In this document: piece by piece, positions 1 through 9,376 of the stretch
Numbering within the stretch: the first letter of the stretch is position 1
Layout: every line of letters begins with the position of its first letter
Source: Planctomyces sp. SH-PL14
GTDB taxonomy: Bacteria > Planctomycetota > Planctomycetia > Planctomycetales > Planctomycetaceae
Reading direction: 5' to 3'
Length of the DNA: 64,000 nucleotides
Assembly (NCBI RefSeq): GCF_001610835.1
Contig: NZ_CP011270.1
Coordinates: forward strand, 5,288,001 to 5,352,000
Notes under the pieces: model-generated
Seen by the model: only the letters and a program-made list of their open reading frames with translations
The model's database searches: none
What the model was told of the DNA's origin: nothing
Translations under genes and position numbers: made by a program

Positions 1-178
1 CCGGCACTCGATCTCGCGGTTGACCTGCCGCGGCCGGCTGGCCGCGTCCGTAAGCCCAGGTGACGGACCGTCCGATACGCGACGGGCCCCCGTCTTTCTG
101 CCGGCCGCGCTTTCCACCCCCAACCTCCGCAGGATACCCTGCTTCGTTCCCGGATGGACCCTCCCGCTGAGTCTTCGT

Positions 179-2005
179 ATGTCGACCGCCCCCACGCCCG
201 CCAACGCCGCCGCGACCTCCACCGGCACCGCCGCCCCCGGAGCGGGCCCGGCCACGTCGACGACCCCCGCCAAGACCAAGAAGGACTCCCCGCCGGAAAG
301 CGCGCGGGACACGATCGAATCGATCATCTTCGCCCTCCTGATGGCGTTCCTGTTCCGCACCTTCGAGGCGGAGGCGTTCGTCATCCCCACCGGCTCGATG
401 GCCCCCACGCTGTACGGGCGGCACAAGGAGGTCCACTGCCACGAATGCGGGTATCCGATCGTCGTCGGCGCGAGCGATGAAGTCGACAACAAGGACGGCA
501 CCCTCATCAACCGCCTCAACCAGGTCGTCTGCCAGAACTGCGGCGGCGTCACCGACGCCTACGAAGACGTCCCCTTCAACGGCGACCGGATCCTCGTCAA
601 CAAGTACCCCTACGAGTTCGGCGAGCCCGACCGCTGGGACGTCTTTGTGTTCAAGAATCCGGAACAGCCGGAGATGAACTACATCAAGCGCCTCGTCGGC
701 CTCCCCGGCGAGACGATCCGCATCCGCAACGGCGACCTGTACCGCGTCGTCGACGGCAAGGCCTCGATTCTCCGCAAGCCGCCCGAAAAGCAGCGGTTCC
801 TCCAGATCCCCGTCTACGACGACCGCTACCCCGCGGAAAAACTCCTCGCGGCGGGCTGGCCGGAACGCTGGGCCGCCGTCGAGAAGACGGGGCAGCCGAA
901 CGGGAACGGGGCCATCGACGGCTGGGAACCGACCGACCTCGGCTGGAAGCACGACCCCAAGACCCGCGAGTTCCGCCTGGAGAAGGCGGACGCCGCCCCC
1001 CGCACGATCCGCTACCGCCACTACCTCGCGACCCCCGAGGTCTGGCAATCCCTCGCCAGCGGCATCGACGTCCGCCCCGCGGCCTCCCTGGTGGCGGACG
1101 ACTGCGGCTACAACAACTTCACCGTCCGGGCCCCCTTCAACGACGGCATCTCACCGGCGAACCTCGAACTCGGCGCCTACTGGGTCAACGACCTCACGGT
1201 GAACTTCGGGCTCGAGCTGACGGCGATCGATCCGGGGGCCGCCGTCGTCCTGGAACTTCTCGAAGGGGTCTACCAGTACCAGTGCAAGATCGACCCCAGC
1301 TCCGGCATGGCGACCCTGACCGAGACGTCGATGACCGGCAACGTCACGGTCGAGCTCGCCTCGCAGCAGACCTCGCTCCGCGGTCCGGGGACTTACGCCA
1401 TCACCTTCACCTGCGTGGACGACCGCCTCTGCCTGTGGGTCGACGGCAGCCTCGTCGACTTCGGCCCCAAGGCGAGCCTCGAGCATTTCGCCACCGCCGA
1501 CTCCCTGCCGCACCCGCGGGACCGGTCGCCGGTCGGGATCACGGTCGCGGGGGCCCAGGCCACGGTCCGGGACCTGCTGCTCCAGCGGGATGTGTATTAC
1601 CGGACGGCGGAGTCGCATTGCCTGCATGGCCTCGAAGACCAGCTCGCCCGGCTTCTCGGCAACGTGGAGCAGTGGAGCGAGCTGTACTCGAACACGGAGA
1701 AGTGCCAGACCCGCGACCTCCAGGTCGATCGGAACGGGTTCCTGGCCTTCGGCGACAACAGTCCCCGCAGCAGCGACAGCCGCTTCTGGCGCGACACGCA
1801 GAGCGTCCCGCGGGACTTCCTGGTCGGCAAGGCGTTCTGGATCTACTGGCCGCACGGGATCCCGTTCCTCAATGGGGGGAAGGGCTTCACCGTGATGAGG
1901 CACGCCGTTGACCGGGACGTGATCAAGGACAAGAGCTGGCTCAACTACCCCAAGATGACGTTCCCGTTCTACCCGCAGTTCTGGCGGATGAAGCGGATCC
2001 GCTGA
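179..2005 (+). CDS. lepB: Signal peptidase I with large insertion
   Basis: Membrane-bound serine protease that removes signal peptides from exported proteins. From the ATG at 179 the product has 608 residues, two to three times the usual length. A charged N-terminus leads into one membrane segment (about 47-60). The catalytic serine is S73 in PTGSMAPTL and the general-base lysine is K170 in NYIKRLVGLPGE. The C-terminal box GDNSPRSSDSRFW is present. Two additions are visible: a CxxC pair of Zn-ribbon type (CHEC near 87 and CQNC near 118), and about 350 residues between the lysine region and the C-terminal box that look beta-rich and LamG-like. The ORF is open upstream to position 20, but those 53 residues do not resemble the family, so the internal ATG is preferred. 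Catalytic identity is secure; the role of the insert is unknown. Confidence 0.93.
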   Translation: MSTAPTPANAAATSTGTAAPGAGPATSTTPAKTKKDSPPESARDTIESIIFALLMAFLFRTFEAEAFVIPTGSMAPTLYGRHKEVHCHECGYPIVVGASDEVDNKDGTLINRLNQVVCQNCGGVTDAYEDVPFNGDRILVNKYPYEFGEPDRWDVFVFKNPEQPEMNYIKRLVGLPGETIRIRNGDLYRVVDGKASILRKPPEKQRFLQIPVYDDRYPAEKLLAAGWPERWAAVEKTGQPNGNGAIDGWEPTDLGWKHDPKTREFRLEKADAAPRTIRYRHYLATPEVWQSLASGIDVRPAASLVADDCGYNNFTVRAPFNDGISPANLELGAYWVNDLTVNFGLELTAIDPGAAVVLELLEGVYQYQCKIDPSSGMATLTETSMTGNVTVELASQQTSLRGPGTYAITFTCVDDRLCLWVDGSLVDFGPKASLEHFATADSLPHPRDRSPVGITVAGAQATVRDLLLQRDVYYRTAESHCLHGLEDQLARLLGNVEQWSELYSNTEKCQTRDLQVDRNGFLAFGDNSPRSSDSRFWRDTQSVPRDFLVGKAFWIYWPHGIPFLNGGKGFTVMRHAVDRDVIKDKSWLNYPKMTFPFYPQFWRMKRIR

Positions 2006-2022
2006 GGGGCTGAGATCGGGGT

Positions 2023-2399
2023 AGCCACTGAGGAACACAGATCAACACGGATAGGAGAGGCCGGAGAAAAACGGGTGCCGCCGGCCCAAAGGGCCAGTTA
2101 TTCCCCCAGCCCGGGCCAACGGACCTGGAATCGCCAGGATGAGCGGGAAACAGGCCTGAAAGGCCGGCCATTCGGTCCCGGCAAAGCGTCCTCTCCGACA
2201 ACGTTGCTCGGAAACGAACGGCTGGCCCGTTGGGCTGTCGATCCTCTCATCGCCACGCCCAGGGCCGATGGCCCTGGCTGGAAGAACGGATGACCCTTCG
2301 GGCCGACCATCCTGCTTTGCGGGCCGAACATTCGGATTTGAACCGCGGGCGGATTCCGCCCGCGGTCCTATCTGTGTTCATCCGTGTTTATCTGTGGCC
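2023..2399. repeat. Hairpin-rich repeat family A inside an inverted CACAGAT cassette
   Basis: The gap after lepB holds no gene. Its outer arms (2023-2055 and 2370-2399) are inverted copies of a CACAGAT/ATCTGTG-type repeat. The interior (about 2079-2340) is a GC-rich block of short hairpins such as AGGGCC-GAT-GGCCCT near 2264. It aligns over nearly its whole length with the block at 39212-39447 and partly with 10316-10407. Confidence 0.75.
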
Positions 2400-2437
2400 C
2401 ATTCCTCTGTTGCTGATTGTCGCTGCTACCCGACTCT

Positions 2438-3685
2438 TCAGTCCTTGAGCCGCTCCGGCGAGAGCGGCGTGATGCCGAACTCGCGCGATTCGGGGATCGA
2501 GATGAGCTGGTACTCGATCGAGTCCGCCGCCTCGAACTTCTCCTGGTTCTCCTTCAGGTTGCCGGTCCCGGTCTTGATCGCTTCCAGGAACACTGCCTGG
2601 GAGGACTCCAGCTCCTCCTTGAGGGCCGCCTGCAGCTTCTGCATCGATTCGTTGAGCTCCCCCTTCTGGCGGGCCGCTTCGAGCTCCGCGGCCTGGGTCA
2701 GGAACGTCGCCAGCGGACGGAGCTTGCTGTTCCCGAGCATCGTCGTTTCCAGTCCCACGGGGACCTGATCCTCAGCCGGTTCCGCGGAGGCGTCGTACGC
2801 CAGGTAGCAGTGGCCGGGGACCATCACGAGGTGCGCGTTCAGGCCGATCTTCGTCAGGATCGAGGCCATCAGGACCGAGCCGTCCACGCAGTTGGCCTGC
2901 GTCGCCTTGATCGAGTCGTCCAGGAACCGCACGTGCTGGCTGTAGACCTGCCGCGCCCTGGGGGAGGTCGAAATGTCGCTGTACTTGATCCCCCGCCGCT
3001 GCAGGACGTGCCAGATGGCGAAGACCTGCTGGTGCACCACTTCTTCCTTGCCGCTCTGGTAGCCGGTGAAGGAGTCGATCATCTCCGACTGGAGGGCTTC
3101 TTTCAGGATCTCGTCGATCAGCGGATGGTTCTCGTTGACGTAGGCGGCGAACATCCACGAGCAGTCATAGGGAGGCTCGTCCTCTCCCTGCACGACCGCC
3201 CAGGGGCAGTCGTTGACCGAGCGGAGCGTGAGCGACTTGGTCTGTTCCCCCAGCAGCTCGCCGTCGACCGTCACCTTCATGACCAGGTTCACGGGCCGCT
3301 GCTGCCGGCACTTGTGCAGCGCGTCGAAGTCATACACCCCCTTGGGGATGATGATCACTTCCTCGTAGTCTTCCTCGGCGGTCGTGGTGAAGACCGACTT
3401 CTTGAGGAACCCCTGTCCGGAGACCTCCACGCGGATCTCGGCCCCCTCCTCGATGTCGGTCAGGCAGACGCCGAAGTAGCCGTTCCGGTCCCCCAGGCAG
3501 GGGGTCTCTTCTTCGTCCGCCTCTTCCTCATCGGCGTCTTCGTTCCAGTCGATCGTGGCGGTCGAGATCAGGAGGCTCGGGAAGACGTCCCGTTCCATGT
3601 AGACCCACGGCTCGAACGCGTCGTCGGCCCGCAGCGGGGCGACGAGGGCGAGCGCAAGACAGACCGTCAGCAGGCACCGCGACAT
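2438..3685 (-). CDS. Secreted transglutaminase-like domain protein
   Basis: A 415-residue protein. The start at 3685 (MSRCLLTVCLALALVAPLRA) gives a clean signal peptide; the 15 codons upstream do not look like signal sequence. An acidic stretch follows, then a beta-rich region. The C-terminal half has the transglutaminase/cysteine-protease-like signature: C266 in NCVDGSVL, H292 in PGHCYLAY and D298. This is the Cys-His-Asp order of the superfamily. Substrate and reaction are unknown; it may be a peptidase, a transferase or an inactive relative. It is convergent with lepB across repeat family A and transcribed alone. The domain call is fair; the function is not assigned. Confidence 0.7.
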   Translation of the reverse strand: MSRCLLTVCLALALVAPLRADDAFEPWVYMERDVFPSLLISTATIDWNEDADEEEADEEETPCLGDRNGYFGVCLTDIEEGAEIRVEVSGQGFLKKSVFTTTAEEDYEEVIIIPKGVYDFDALHKCRQQRPVNLVMKVTVDGELLGEQTKSLTLRSVNDCPWAVVQGEDEPPYDCSWMFAAYVNENHPLIDEILKEALQSEMIDSFTGYQSGKEEVVHQQVFAIWHVLQRRGIKYSDISTSPRARQVYSQHVRFLDDSIKATQANCVDGSVLMASILTKIGLNAHLVMVPGHCYLAYDASAEPAEDQVPVGLETTMLGNSKLRPLATFLTQAAELEAARQKGELNESMQKLQAALKEELESSQAVFLEAIKTGTGNLKENQEKFEAADSIEYQLISIPESREFGITPLSPERLKD

Positions 3686-3870
3686 GATGTTTTCCGAACC
3701 ATGAAGAACAGCGACCGGCGCCGCGAGCACGGGCGCCTCATCCCGAGAGGGATTCTGACACAGCCGGCGGCGGCTGGCGACAAAACTTTCCGGGATGTCA
3801 TCCGCCGCCCGGCGCGGGAAACAGGCGTGCGGAAGGCGAAGAGTTTGCGGTCTCGGCGGCCGGGACCAGC

Positions 3871-4050
3871 CGGGAGGGCGAAGCTCCTGCTGAGCCGCAA
3901 AGGTTCACGAACGCTTTCCCTCCTCTTCTCAAGATCCCGCCTCGTTTCTGGAGGCACGGTCCTAGCGACGGTGGCTCCCCTGGGGAGTGGAACGAACAGG
4001 CGATCGGGCACATTTTCCGCTGCCGCGGCTCGGCCGGAGCCTCGCCCTCC
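3871..4050. repeat. Intergenic element with ~27-bp inverted termini
   Basis: The 494-bp divergent gap has no plausible gene. Its ends at 3871-3897 and 4024-4050 are inverted copies, 23 of 27 bases matching, built around GGGAGGGCGAGGCTCC. No ORF of its own is convincing. Confidence 0.6.
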
Positions 4051-4179
4051 CGATCTCGGCATCGCCAGCAACGTCGCGGCCTCAATCCCTCCGGAACCGG
4101 AATTGCTCACGGTTCCTTCGCACAGAAATGTAGGATGACGTCGCCAGATTCGATCCCATCCCATCGAACAGAGGTCGCA

Positions 4180-5538
4180 ATGCGGAGTCGCACCAAGTCT
4201 CACACGTGGCTGGCGGTCCTGACCGCCGCCTGCCTGGCCTCCAGCTCACTCGTTTGCGCGCAGGAAACCTTTGACGAGGTGGTGAAACGGACGCAGAAGG
4301 AGAAGGGCTCCTTTGCCGCCCGGCACCAGAAGCTTCTCGACGAGCGGTATGACCTCAAGGACCGCCCGGCCGACGGCGCGAAAATGGCCCGCGGCAAGGC
4401 AGTCCAGGAAGGGGTCCGGGTCCGTCTCCCGGACGGCATGACCTGGGACAAGCTGGCGGGTATGACGCCGGAGGAGATCAAGGAGGGGGATCACTGGCCG
4501 GCCGGTTTCTATCCGCTGCCGCATCCGCACCATGAGGCGGGGGGGATGCTGTTCCCCAAGCTGCAGATCGAGGAGGTCAAGAAGCAGAACGCCCGCGACC
4601 TGACCCGTTTCGACCTCGACTTCGATCTCCCGGACCATCTGCTTCCGGAGTTCCCCGCTCCGATCTACCTCACGACCCGGCCCGACCTGGGAGACGTCTC
4701 GAAGGGGAAGCTGGTGACGCTGGACAACTATTATGAGCTGTTCCAGGAGGCCCTGAACCCGAAGCAGCTCGAAGGTCTGCGTCTGCTCCTGACGCCGTTC
4801 CCGCAGCAGCAGTTCAACGCCACGGACGACCGCCGCAGTCTCCGTCCGAGCCTGGGGGTTGCCTGTTTCGACTGTCACTCGAACGGCCACACGAACGCCG
4901 CCACGCATACCGTCGGGGACATCCGCCCGAATGAGCACCGTCATCGGATTGACACCCCGACGCTGCGGGGCGTCAACATCCAGCGGCTGTTCGGCTCGCA
5001 GCGGGCGCTGAAGACGATCGAGGATTTCACCGAGTTCGAGCAGCGGGCCGCTTACTTCGATGGCGATCCGGCGACGGCTGCCAAGAAGGGGATCAATCCG
5101 CTGGAGCGCGGAAGCCAGGTCCACTTCATGGCGGAATTCCAGGAACTGCTCGACTTCCCTCCGGCTCCGAAGCTCGACCTTTTCGGCAAGCTCGATCCGA
5201 AGAAGGCGAGCGAGAGCGAGCTTCGCGGGCAGGAGCTGTTCTTCGGGAAGGCGCAGTGTTCGATCTGTCATCCGGGTCCGTACTACACGGACAACCTGAT
5301 GCACAATCTGCGGACGGAGCGGTTCTTTAAGGAGAAGATGATCAATGGCCGGAAGGCGTCGGCGGATGGTCCGATCAAGACGTTCCCGCTGCGGGGGATC
5401 AAGGATTCGCCGCCGTACCTGCATGATGACCGGCTGCTGACGCTGGAGGACACGGTGGAGTTTTTCAACGTGGTTCTCGGGACGGAGCTGAACAAGCAGG
5501 AGAAGGCGGATCTGGTCGCATTCCTCCGTTGCTTGTGA
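4180..5538 (+). CDS. Di-haem cytochrome c peroxidase-like protein
   Basis: A 452-residue exported c-type cytochrome. The ATG at 4180 gives a signal peptide ending near SSLVCAQ; 15 upstream in-frame codons are rejected because they precede the charged n-region. Two haem-binding CxxCH motifs are visible, C229FDCH and C360SICH. The C-terminal block LRGIKDSPPYLHDDR followed by LEDTVEFFN is typical of the di-haem peroxidase/MauG superfamily. It is expected in the periplasm, passing electrons to peroxide or acting in MauG-like oxidation. It is a single gene, with repeat B downstream. Confidence is good for the superfamily and low for the substrate. Confidence 0.85.
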   Translation: MRSRTKSHTWLAVLTAACLASSSLVCAQETFDEVVKRTQKEKGSFAARHQKLLDERYDLKDRPADGAKMARGKAVQEGVRVRLPDGMTWDKLAGMTPEEIKEGDHWPAGFYPLPHPHHEAGGMLFPKLQIEEVKKQNARDLTRFDLDFDLPDHLLPEFPAPIYLTTRPDLGDVSKGKLVTLDNYYELFQEALNPKQLEGLRLLLTPFPQQQFNATDDRRSLRPSLGVACFDCHSNGHTNAATHTVGDIRPNEHRHRIDTPTLRGVNIQRLFGSQRALKTIEDFTEFEQRAAYFDGDPATAAKKGINPLERGSQVHFMAEFQELLDFPPAPKLDLFGKLDPKKASESELRGQELFFGKAQCSICHPGPYYTDNLMHNLRTERFFKEKMINGRKASADGPIKTFPLRGIKDSPPYLHDDRLLTLEDTVEFFNVVLGTELNKQEKADLVAFLRCL

Positions 5539-5548
5539 CGTCGACGCG

Positions 5549-5860
5549 TCCTTGCCGGCGCAGCGCCCATAGCTCAAACCCAACGTGCCACGGCCGCCGG
5601 GGTCAAGGGGGTCTCACCCCCTTGCCGCCGGAGGCCTCTTCCATGAGGAACCGTGGTCAACAACGTGCGTCCGCTTTGTGGGACCGGCGTTGAGAGGTCC
5701 TCGCACGCCTTGCAATCGCCGCGGGTTGGTCAGGGGGCATCCGGCACGTGGTCCGCGTTTGGATACGCCATCCTTCAGATATCTCTCGACGGCCAGGCCT
5801 CCGGCGGGCAAAGGGGCGTTGCCCCTCTGCACTCCCCACCAGGGTGCCCCTGGACCCGGG
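5549..5860 (-). repeat. Repeat family B, full copy 1
   Basis: Full-length copy in reverse orientation. The CCAGGG-GCA-CCCTGG end lies at the right, and the TTGCCGGC/CAAACCCAACGTGCC end at the left. The hairpin AGGGGC-AAC-GCCCCT lies near 5811-5830, and the CAAGGGGG/CCCCCTTG hairpin near 5605-5630. It fills the gap between the cytochrome gene and the next small gene. Confidence 0.88.
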
Positions 5861-5970
5861 TCATTCGCGGTTTGTCTGGACTCGCGGTATCGTGACAGCG
5901 GGCGCGGCTCGCGGAATGGCGTCGATCGCCATCGTTCCGTTTCCTCGCCGCCCGTGGAGTCCGCCTGTCC

Positions 5971-6225
5971 ATGCCTTCCCATCCCCCCCGTCCCGCCTCT
6001 CCCGCCGCCACCGTGCGCAAGGGAATCCTGACGGGGCTGGTCCTGGCCAGCTTCGCCGGCACCGCCGCGGCCCAGGCCCCCGCACCTGCCCCCGGCACCG
6101 TTCCGGCCGCCCCTGCGGTCGACCCCGGAGCTGTGAAACCGGTCTCGATCCTCGACTGGGGCATCGTGGCCATCATGGTCGGCGCCGCCCTCTTCGTCGT
6201 CTGCCGCTCGAGCCACCGCAATTGA
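5971..6225 (+). CDS. Small membrane-anchored exported protein
   Basis: An 84-residue protein. The N-terminus (about 17-36) resembles a signal sequence ending at FAGTAAAQA. An Ala/Pro-rich linker follows, then one membrane segment in DWGIVAIMVGAALFVVCRSS and a short basic tail. There is no known domain. The signal-linker-TM layout and the GC bias at third positions suggest a real gene. It sits just ahead of the ketoacyl synthase gene, separated by 106 bp, in the same direction. No function can be assigned. Confidence 0.6.
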   Translation: MPSHPPRPASPAATVRKGILTGLVLASFAGTAAAQAPAPAPGTVPAAPAVDPGAVKPVSILDWGIVAIMVGAALFVVCRSSHRN

Positions 6226-6331
6226 ACACGTCCGTGATCCGCGGAGGCGTAGCGAAAGTCCTGTGTCCGATGTCTTCGTCCGGAGAAGGAGCCACCGGGG
6301 TCGGCGGATCGATTGAGCGGGTTGCGACCAC

Positions 6332-7582
6332 GTGAGCAGCGAATCCGACCCGATTGTCGTCAGCGGCCTGGGCCTCTGGACCCCGCTCGCCGCCACCCGC
6401 GAAGCGAGCTGGGACGCCCTCCTGACCGGCCGCTCCGCCATCCGCTGGCTCGACTCCTCCCGCGACTTCCCCGAATGGGGCCCCGCCGCGCGAGGCCAGT
6501 GGGCCGGCGCTCCCGCGGCCGAACGCCCGCACCGCGCCGTCGCGGCCACGATGGCCGTGGCCGTCGTTGAGGAGGCGCTACACCACGCCCGGTACCAACC
6601 CTCCGACCTCGCCGAACCCGAGCGGCGGCGGATCGGCTGCGTCTTCGGCGCCTCCAAGGGGAGTTTTGACTCACTCGCTCCCGGCTTCGCGTCCTCGGAA
6701 AGCGGAGCCCCCTCGCGCGACGACTCCCTCTGGAGTCTCGCCCCCTCAGCCCCGCTCGACGCCATCCTCCAGCGGCTGCGGCTCGGCGGCCCCGCGACCT
6801 GCCCGGTCGCGGCCTGCGCCACCGGGAGTCTGGCGATCCTCATGGGGGCGCAGTGGATCGAACAGGGGCGGTGCGACGCAGTCATCGTCGGAAGTGCGGA
6901 CGCCGCGCTCCATCCCGGCCTCCTCGCGTCTTATCGCCGCATGGGCGTGACGGCCCGGATCGCTGAGGACCCCGCGACGGCGGTCCGGCCGTTCGACCGC
7001 GACCGGAGCGGCTTCCTCGTCGGCGAGGGAGCGGCCGCCCTGGTTCTCGAACGCCGCTCCGCCGCACAGTCCCGCGGCGGGGCGCCCCTGGCCGCCTGGG
7101 ACGGCGGGATCCTCGTCAGCGACACCGCCGGCATGCTCTCGCTCGAGGCGACGGGCCATACCGTCCGCGACGCCATCGCGCGACTGAACCTCCGCCGGCC
7201 CGCCGCGGCCGAAGCCGGGACGACCGCGATGCCCGTCGATCTCATCAGCCTCCACGGCACCGCCACCCGCGAGAACGACAGCAGCGAGGGCCGCGGGCTG
7301 CGGGCGGCCCTCGGCGACTCGGCTGCGTCCGCCGCCGGCTTCAGTCTCAAGGGGGCGATCGGCCATCTGCTCGGAGGGGCCGGGAGCGTCGAAACCGCGG
7401 CCGCGATCCTGGCCCTGCGGGATCAGATCGTGCCACCCACGGCCAACCTGAACGTCCTGGATGAGGAGTGCGGTTTCACGAACCTGTCGCCGCAGCCGCT
7501 CCGCCGGCCGCTCCGGTCCGCTCTCAAGCTGTCGCTCGGTTTCGGCGGCCACGTCTGCGCGATCCGCTTCCGGCGTCCCTGA
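6332..7582 (+). CDS. Beta-ketoacyl-ACP synthase (FabF/KAS-II type)
   Basis: A 416-residue condensing enzyme of fatty acid or polyketide synthesis. The catalytic triad is visible: nucleophile C162 in ACATGS, H308 in HGTATREND and H345 in KGAIGHLLGGAGS. The phrase FDRDRSGFLVGEGA is typical of KAS enzymes. The start is GTG at 6332. No acyl carrier protein, dehydratase or other fatty-acid gene lies nearby, so it may be a stand-alone or specialised KAS rather than the housekeeping FabF. Divergence in the N-terminal third (SRDFPEWGPAARG) also argues for a specialised role. Confidence 0.87.
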   Translation: MSSESDPIVVSGLGLWTPLAATREASWDALLTGRSAIRWLDSSRDFPEWGPAARGQWAGAPAAERPHRAVAATMAVAVVEEALHHARYQPSDLAEPERRRIGCVFGASKGSFDSLAPGFASSESGAPSRDDSLWSLAPSAPLDAILQRLRLGGPATCPVAACATGSLAILMGAQWIEQGRCDAVIVGSADAALHPGLLASYRRMGVTARIAEDPATAVRPFDRDRSGFLVGEGAAALVLERRSAAQSRGGAPLAAWDGGILVSDTAGMLSLEATGHTVRDAIARLNLRRPAAAEAGTTAMPVDLISLHGTATRENDSSEGRGLRAALGDSAASAAGFSLKGAIGHLLGGAGSVETAAAILALRDQIVPPTANLNVLDEECGFTNLSPQPLRRPLRSALKLSLGFGGHVCAIRFRRP

Positions 7583-7788
7583 CCGTCTTCCGGGCCGACA
7601 GGCTGGCCTGCCGCGGCGCAGCAAAGCTCGCCGTCCCCCCACAAGAACTCTCCAAAGACCTCATTTCGGGCCTGTTTCTGCACCGGCATGTCGGTTGCGT
7701 TTGTGCACTTCCCAAGAGTTCACAGTTCACGATGCCTGCGCGGCCCCCGTGAGGCGGTGCCGGTGTTTTCCTGCCAGGAGACAAAGTC

Positions 7789-9216
7789 ATGAAACGGTCC
7801 ACTTACTATTTTGCGCAGGCGACAATGCTGGCCGGCTGCTGGAGCGTCGCCTTCGGCCAGGCCGGCACGCCGAATCCCGGCTCCGCCTCCGCACCGGTCG
7901 CCAACCCGGCCTCGCGTCTTTCCAACAACATCCAGAGAACGGCGAACTTCCGGGGTGAGGCGGGCAGCGCCTGGTTCAACGACGATGGCGTGCGGAAGGA
8001 GCTCGGACTGAGCCCCGAGCAGTTCGAACGTCTCAACCGCAGCTATACGGACACGTGGACGCGTTACAACGAGTCGATGGCCGGCCTGAAGGAGGGAGAC
8101 GCCGACTCCCCGACCCGTCAGGAGCAGCTCCAGCGTCTGAACAACACGTTCAACAACAACCTGACGACGACGACCAAGGACATCTTCAACACTCCGACGC
8201 AGCGTGATCGGTACGACCAGCTCTCGCTGCAGTACCAGGGGCCGGGCGCTTTCGGCCAGCAGTCGCTTCGGGAACAGCTCCGGCTGAACGACGAACAGAT
8301 GCTGCGGATCGATCAGTACGGACGGAACTGGGGACAGAAGGGCAACCGCCTGCTCCAGACGTACCAGTCGAATCCCGAGGTGGCCGCACGGCAGTTCAGC
8401 GCCGCTCGGGCGGAGACGATGCAGAACATCAATTCCGTGCTGACGCCCGAGCAGCGGGCGACGTACTCGCAGATGACCGGGACGCCGTATGACTTCGGGA
8501 TCGGCACCTACGCCAACACCCAGTTCGGACCGACGTTCGGAACGGGGGTCGACGGCGTCGGCCTCGGCATCGGCCTGAACGGGATCAATACCGGCATCAA
8601 CACCGGGACCACGGTCGGCAGCGACGGCACCGTCCCGATGGATCCGGGCACCAACTCGACGCAGCCCGGCGCGAACCCCACGACCGGGGGCGTTCGGCCG
8701 GGCGCGAATCCCGACACCGGCGGTGTCCGTCCCGGTGCGAATCCTGACACCGGCGGTGTTCGACCTGGTGCGAATCCTGACACCGGCGGTGTCCGTCCTG
8801 GTGCAAATCCGAACACCGGCGCTTTTCCTGGGGCGAACCCGTCACGCCCGTCCAACGATATTCCGAGGATTCCCGGAGCCCGGCCGGGAACGCGGCCAGG
8901 AACTCAGCCCGGGACGAATCCCGGCGGTAACCTGCCGCAGCCCGGCACGAACCCGGGCGGTAACCTGCCGCAGCCGGGTACGAATCCTGGTGGCAACCTG
9001 CCTCAACCCGGAACGAACCCCGGCGGTAACCTGCCGCAGCCCGGCACAAATCCCGGAGGGGTCACTCCGGCACCGGGCGTGAATCCGGCGGTGCCCGGCA
9101 CACCGGCCGTTCCGAGTGCCCCGACCGTCCCCGGCGGACCCGCCGCTCCGGGCGGAGCGGCAGCGCCTGGCGGAGCCGTCGCTCCCGGCGGAGCCGCGGC
9201 ACCGGGTGGACGCTAG
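7789..9216 (+). CDS. Secreted protein with Pro/Gly/Asn tandem repeats
   Basis: A 475-residue exported protein with signal peptide MKRSTYYFAQATMLAGCWSV. Residues about 45-230 are helical and carry LSPEQFERL and LTPEQRATY, reminiscent of the LTxxQ motifs of Spy/CpxP-like periplasmic proteins. The second half is low complexity: four to five units of PGANPDTGGVR (8690-8830), then units of PGTNPGGNLPQ (8905-9060), then an Ala/Gly/Pro tail. The repeats are almost perfect in DNA, so copy number may vary between strains. Probably periplasmic or envelope-associated. It is followed at once by a strong terminator, so it is monocistronic. Confidence 0.75.
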   Translation: MKRSTYYFAQATMLAGCWSVAFGQAGTPNPGSASAPVANPASRLSNNIQRTANFRGEAGSAWFNDDGVRKELGLSPEQFERLNRSYTDTWTRYNESMAGLKEGDADSPTRQEQLQRLNNTFNNNLTTTTKDIFNTPTQRDRYDQLSLQYQGPGAFGQQSLREQLRLNDEQMLRIDQYGRNWGQKGNRLLQTYQSNPEVAARQFSAARAETMQNINSVLTPEQRATYSQMTGTPYDFGIGTYANTQFGPTFGTGVDGVGLGIGLNGINTGINTGTTVGSDGTVPMDPGTNSTQPGANPTTGGVRPGANPDTGGVRPGANPDTGGVRPGANPDTGGVRPGANPNTGAFPGANPSRPSNDIPRIPGARPGTRPGTQPGTNPGGNLPQPGTNPGGNLPQPGTNPGGNLPQPGTNPGGNLPQPGTNPGGVTPAPGVNPAVPGTPAVPSAPTVPGGPAAPGGAAAPGGAVAPGGAAAPGGR

Positions 9217-9241
9217 GCCTACGGCAGACAGCGATCGCTGA

Positions 9242-9288
9242 CGCGACGCCCTTCGCTCCACCACGAGCGAGGGGCGTCGCTTTTTTTG
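9242..9288 (+). terminator. Rho-independent terminator
   Basis: Stem GCGACGCCC/GGGCGTCGC with a further inner pairing (CGCT/AGCG), followed by seven T residues. It lies directly after the secreted repeat protein. Confidence 0.9.
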
Positions 9289-9376
9289 ATTCGTGCCGCT
9301 TAACCTCCGCGATCTTGCGAACGACGTCGCCAATGACCCCTCCTCGACTTCACCCCTGCCCGCCTCGCCTGCCACA

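Noticed and set aside
2417-4138. 573-codon plus-strand frame opposite the transglutaminase-like gene
   Set aside because: Antisense shadow of the minus-strand gene, which has a signal peptide and a Cys-His-Asp triad.
8686-9065. CRISPR-like regular repeats
   Set aside because: The units are in frame within a secreted protein, directly adjacent and without unique spacers.
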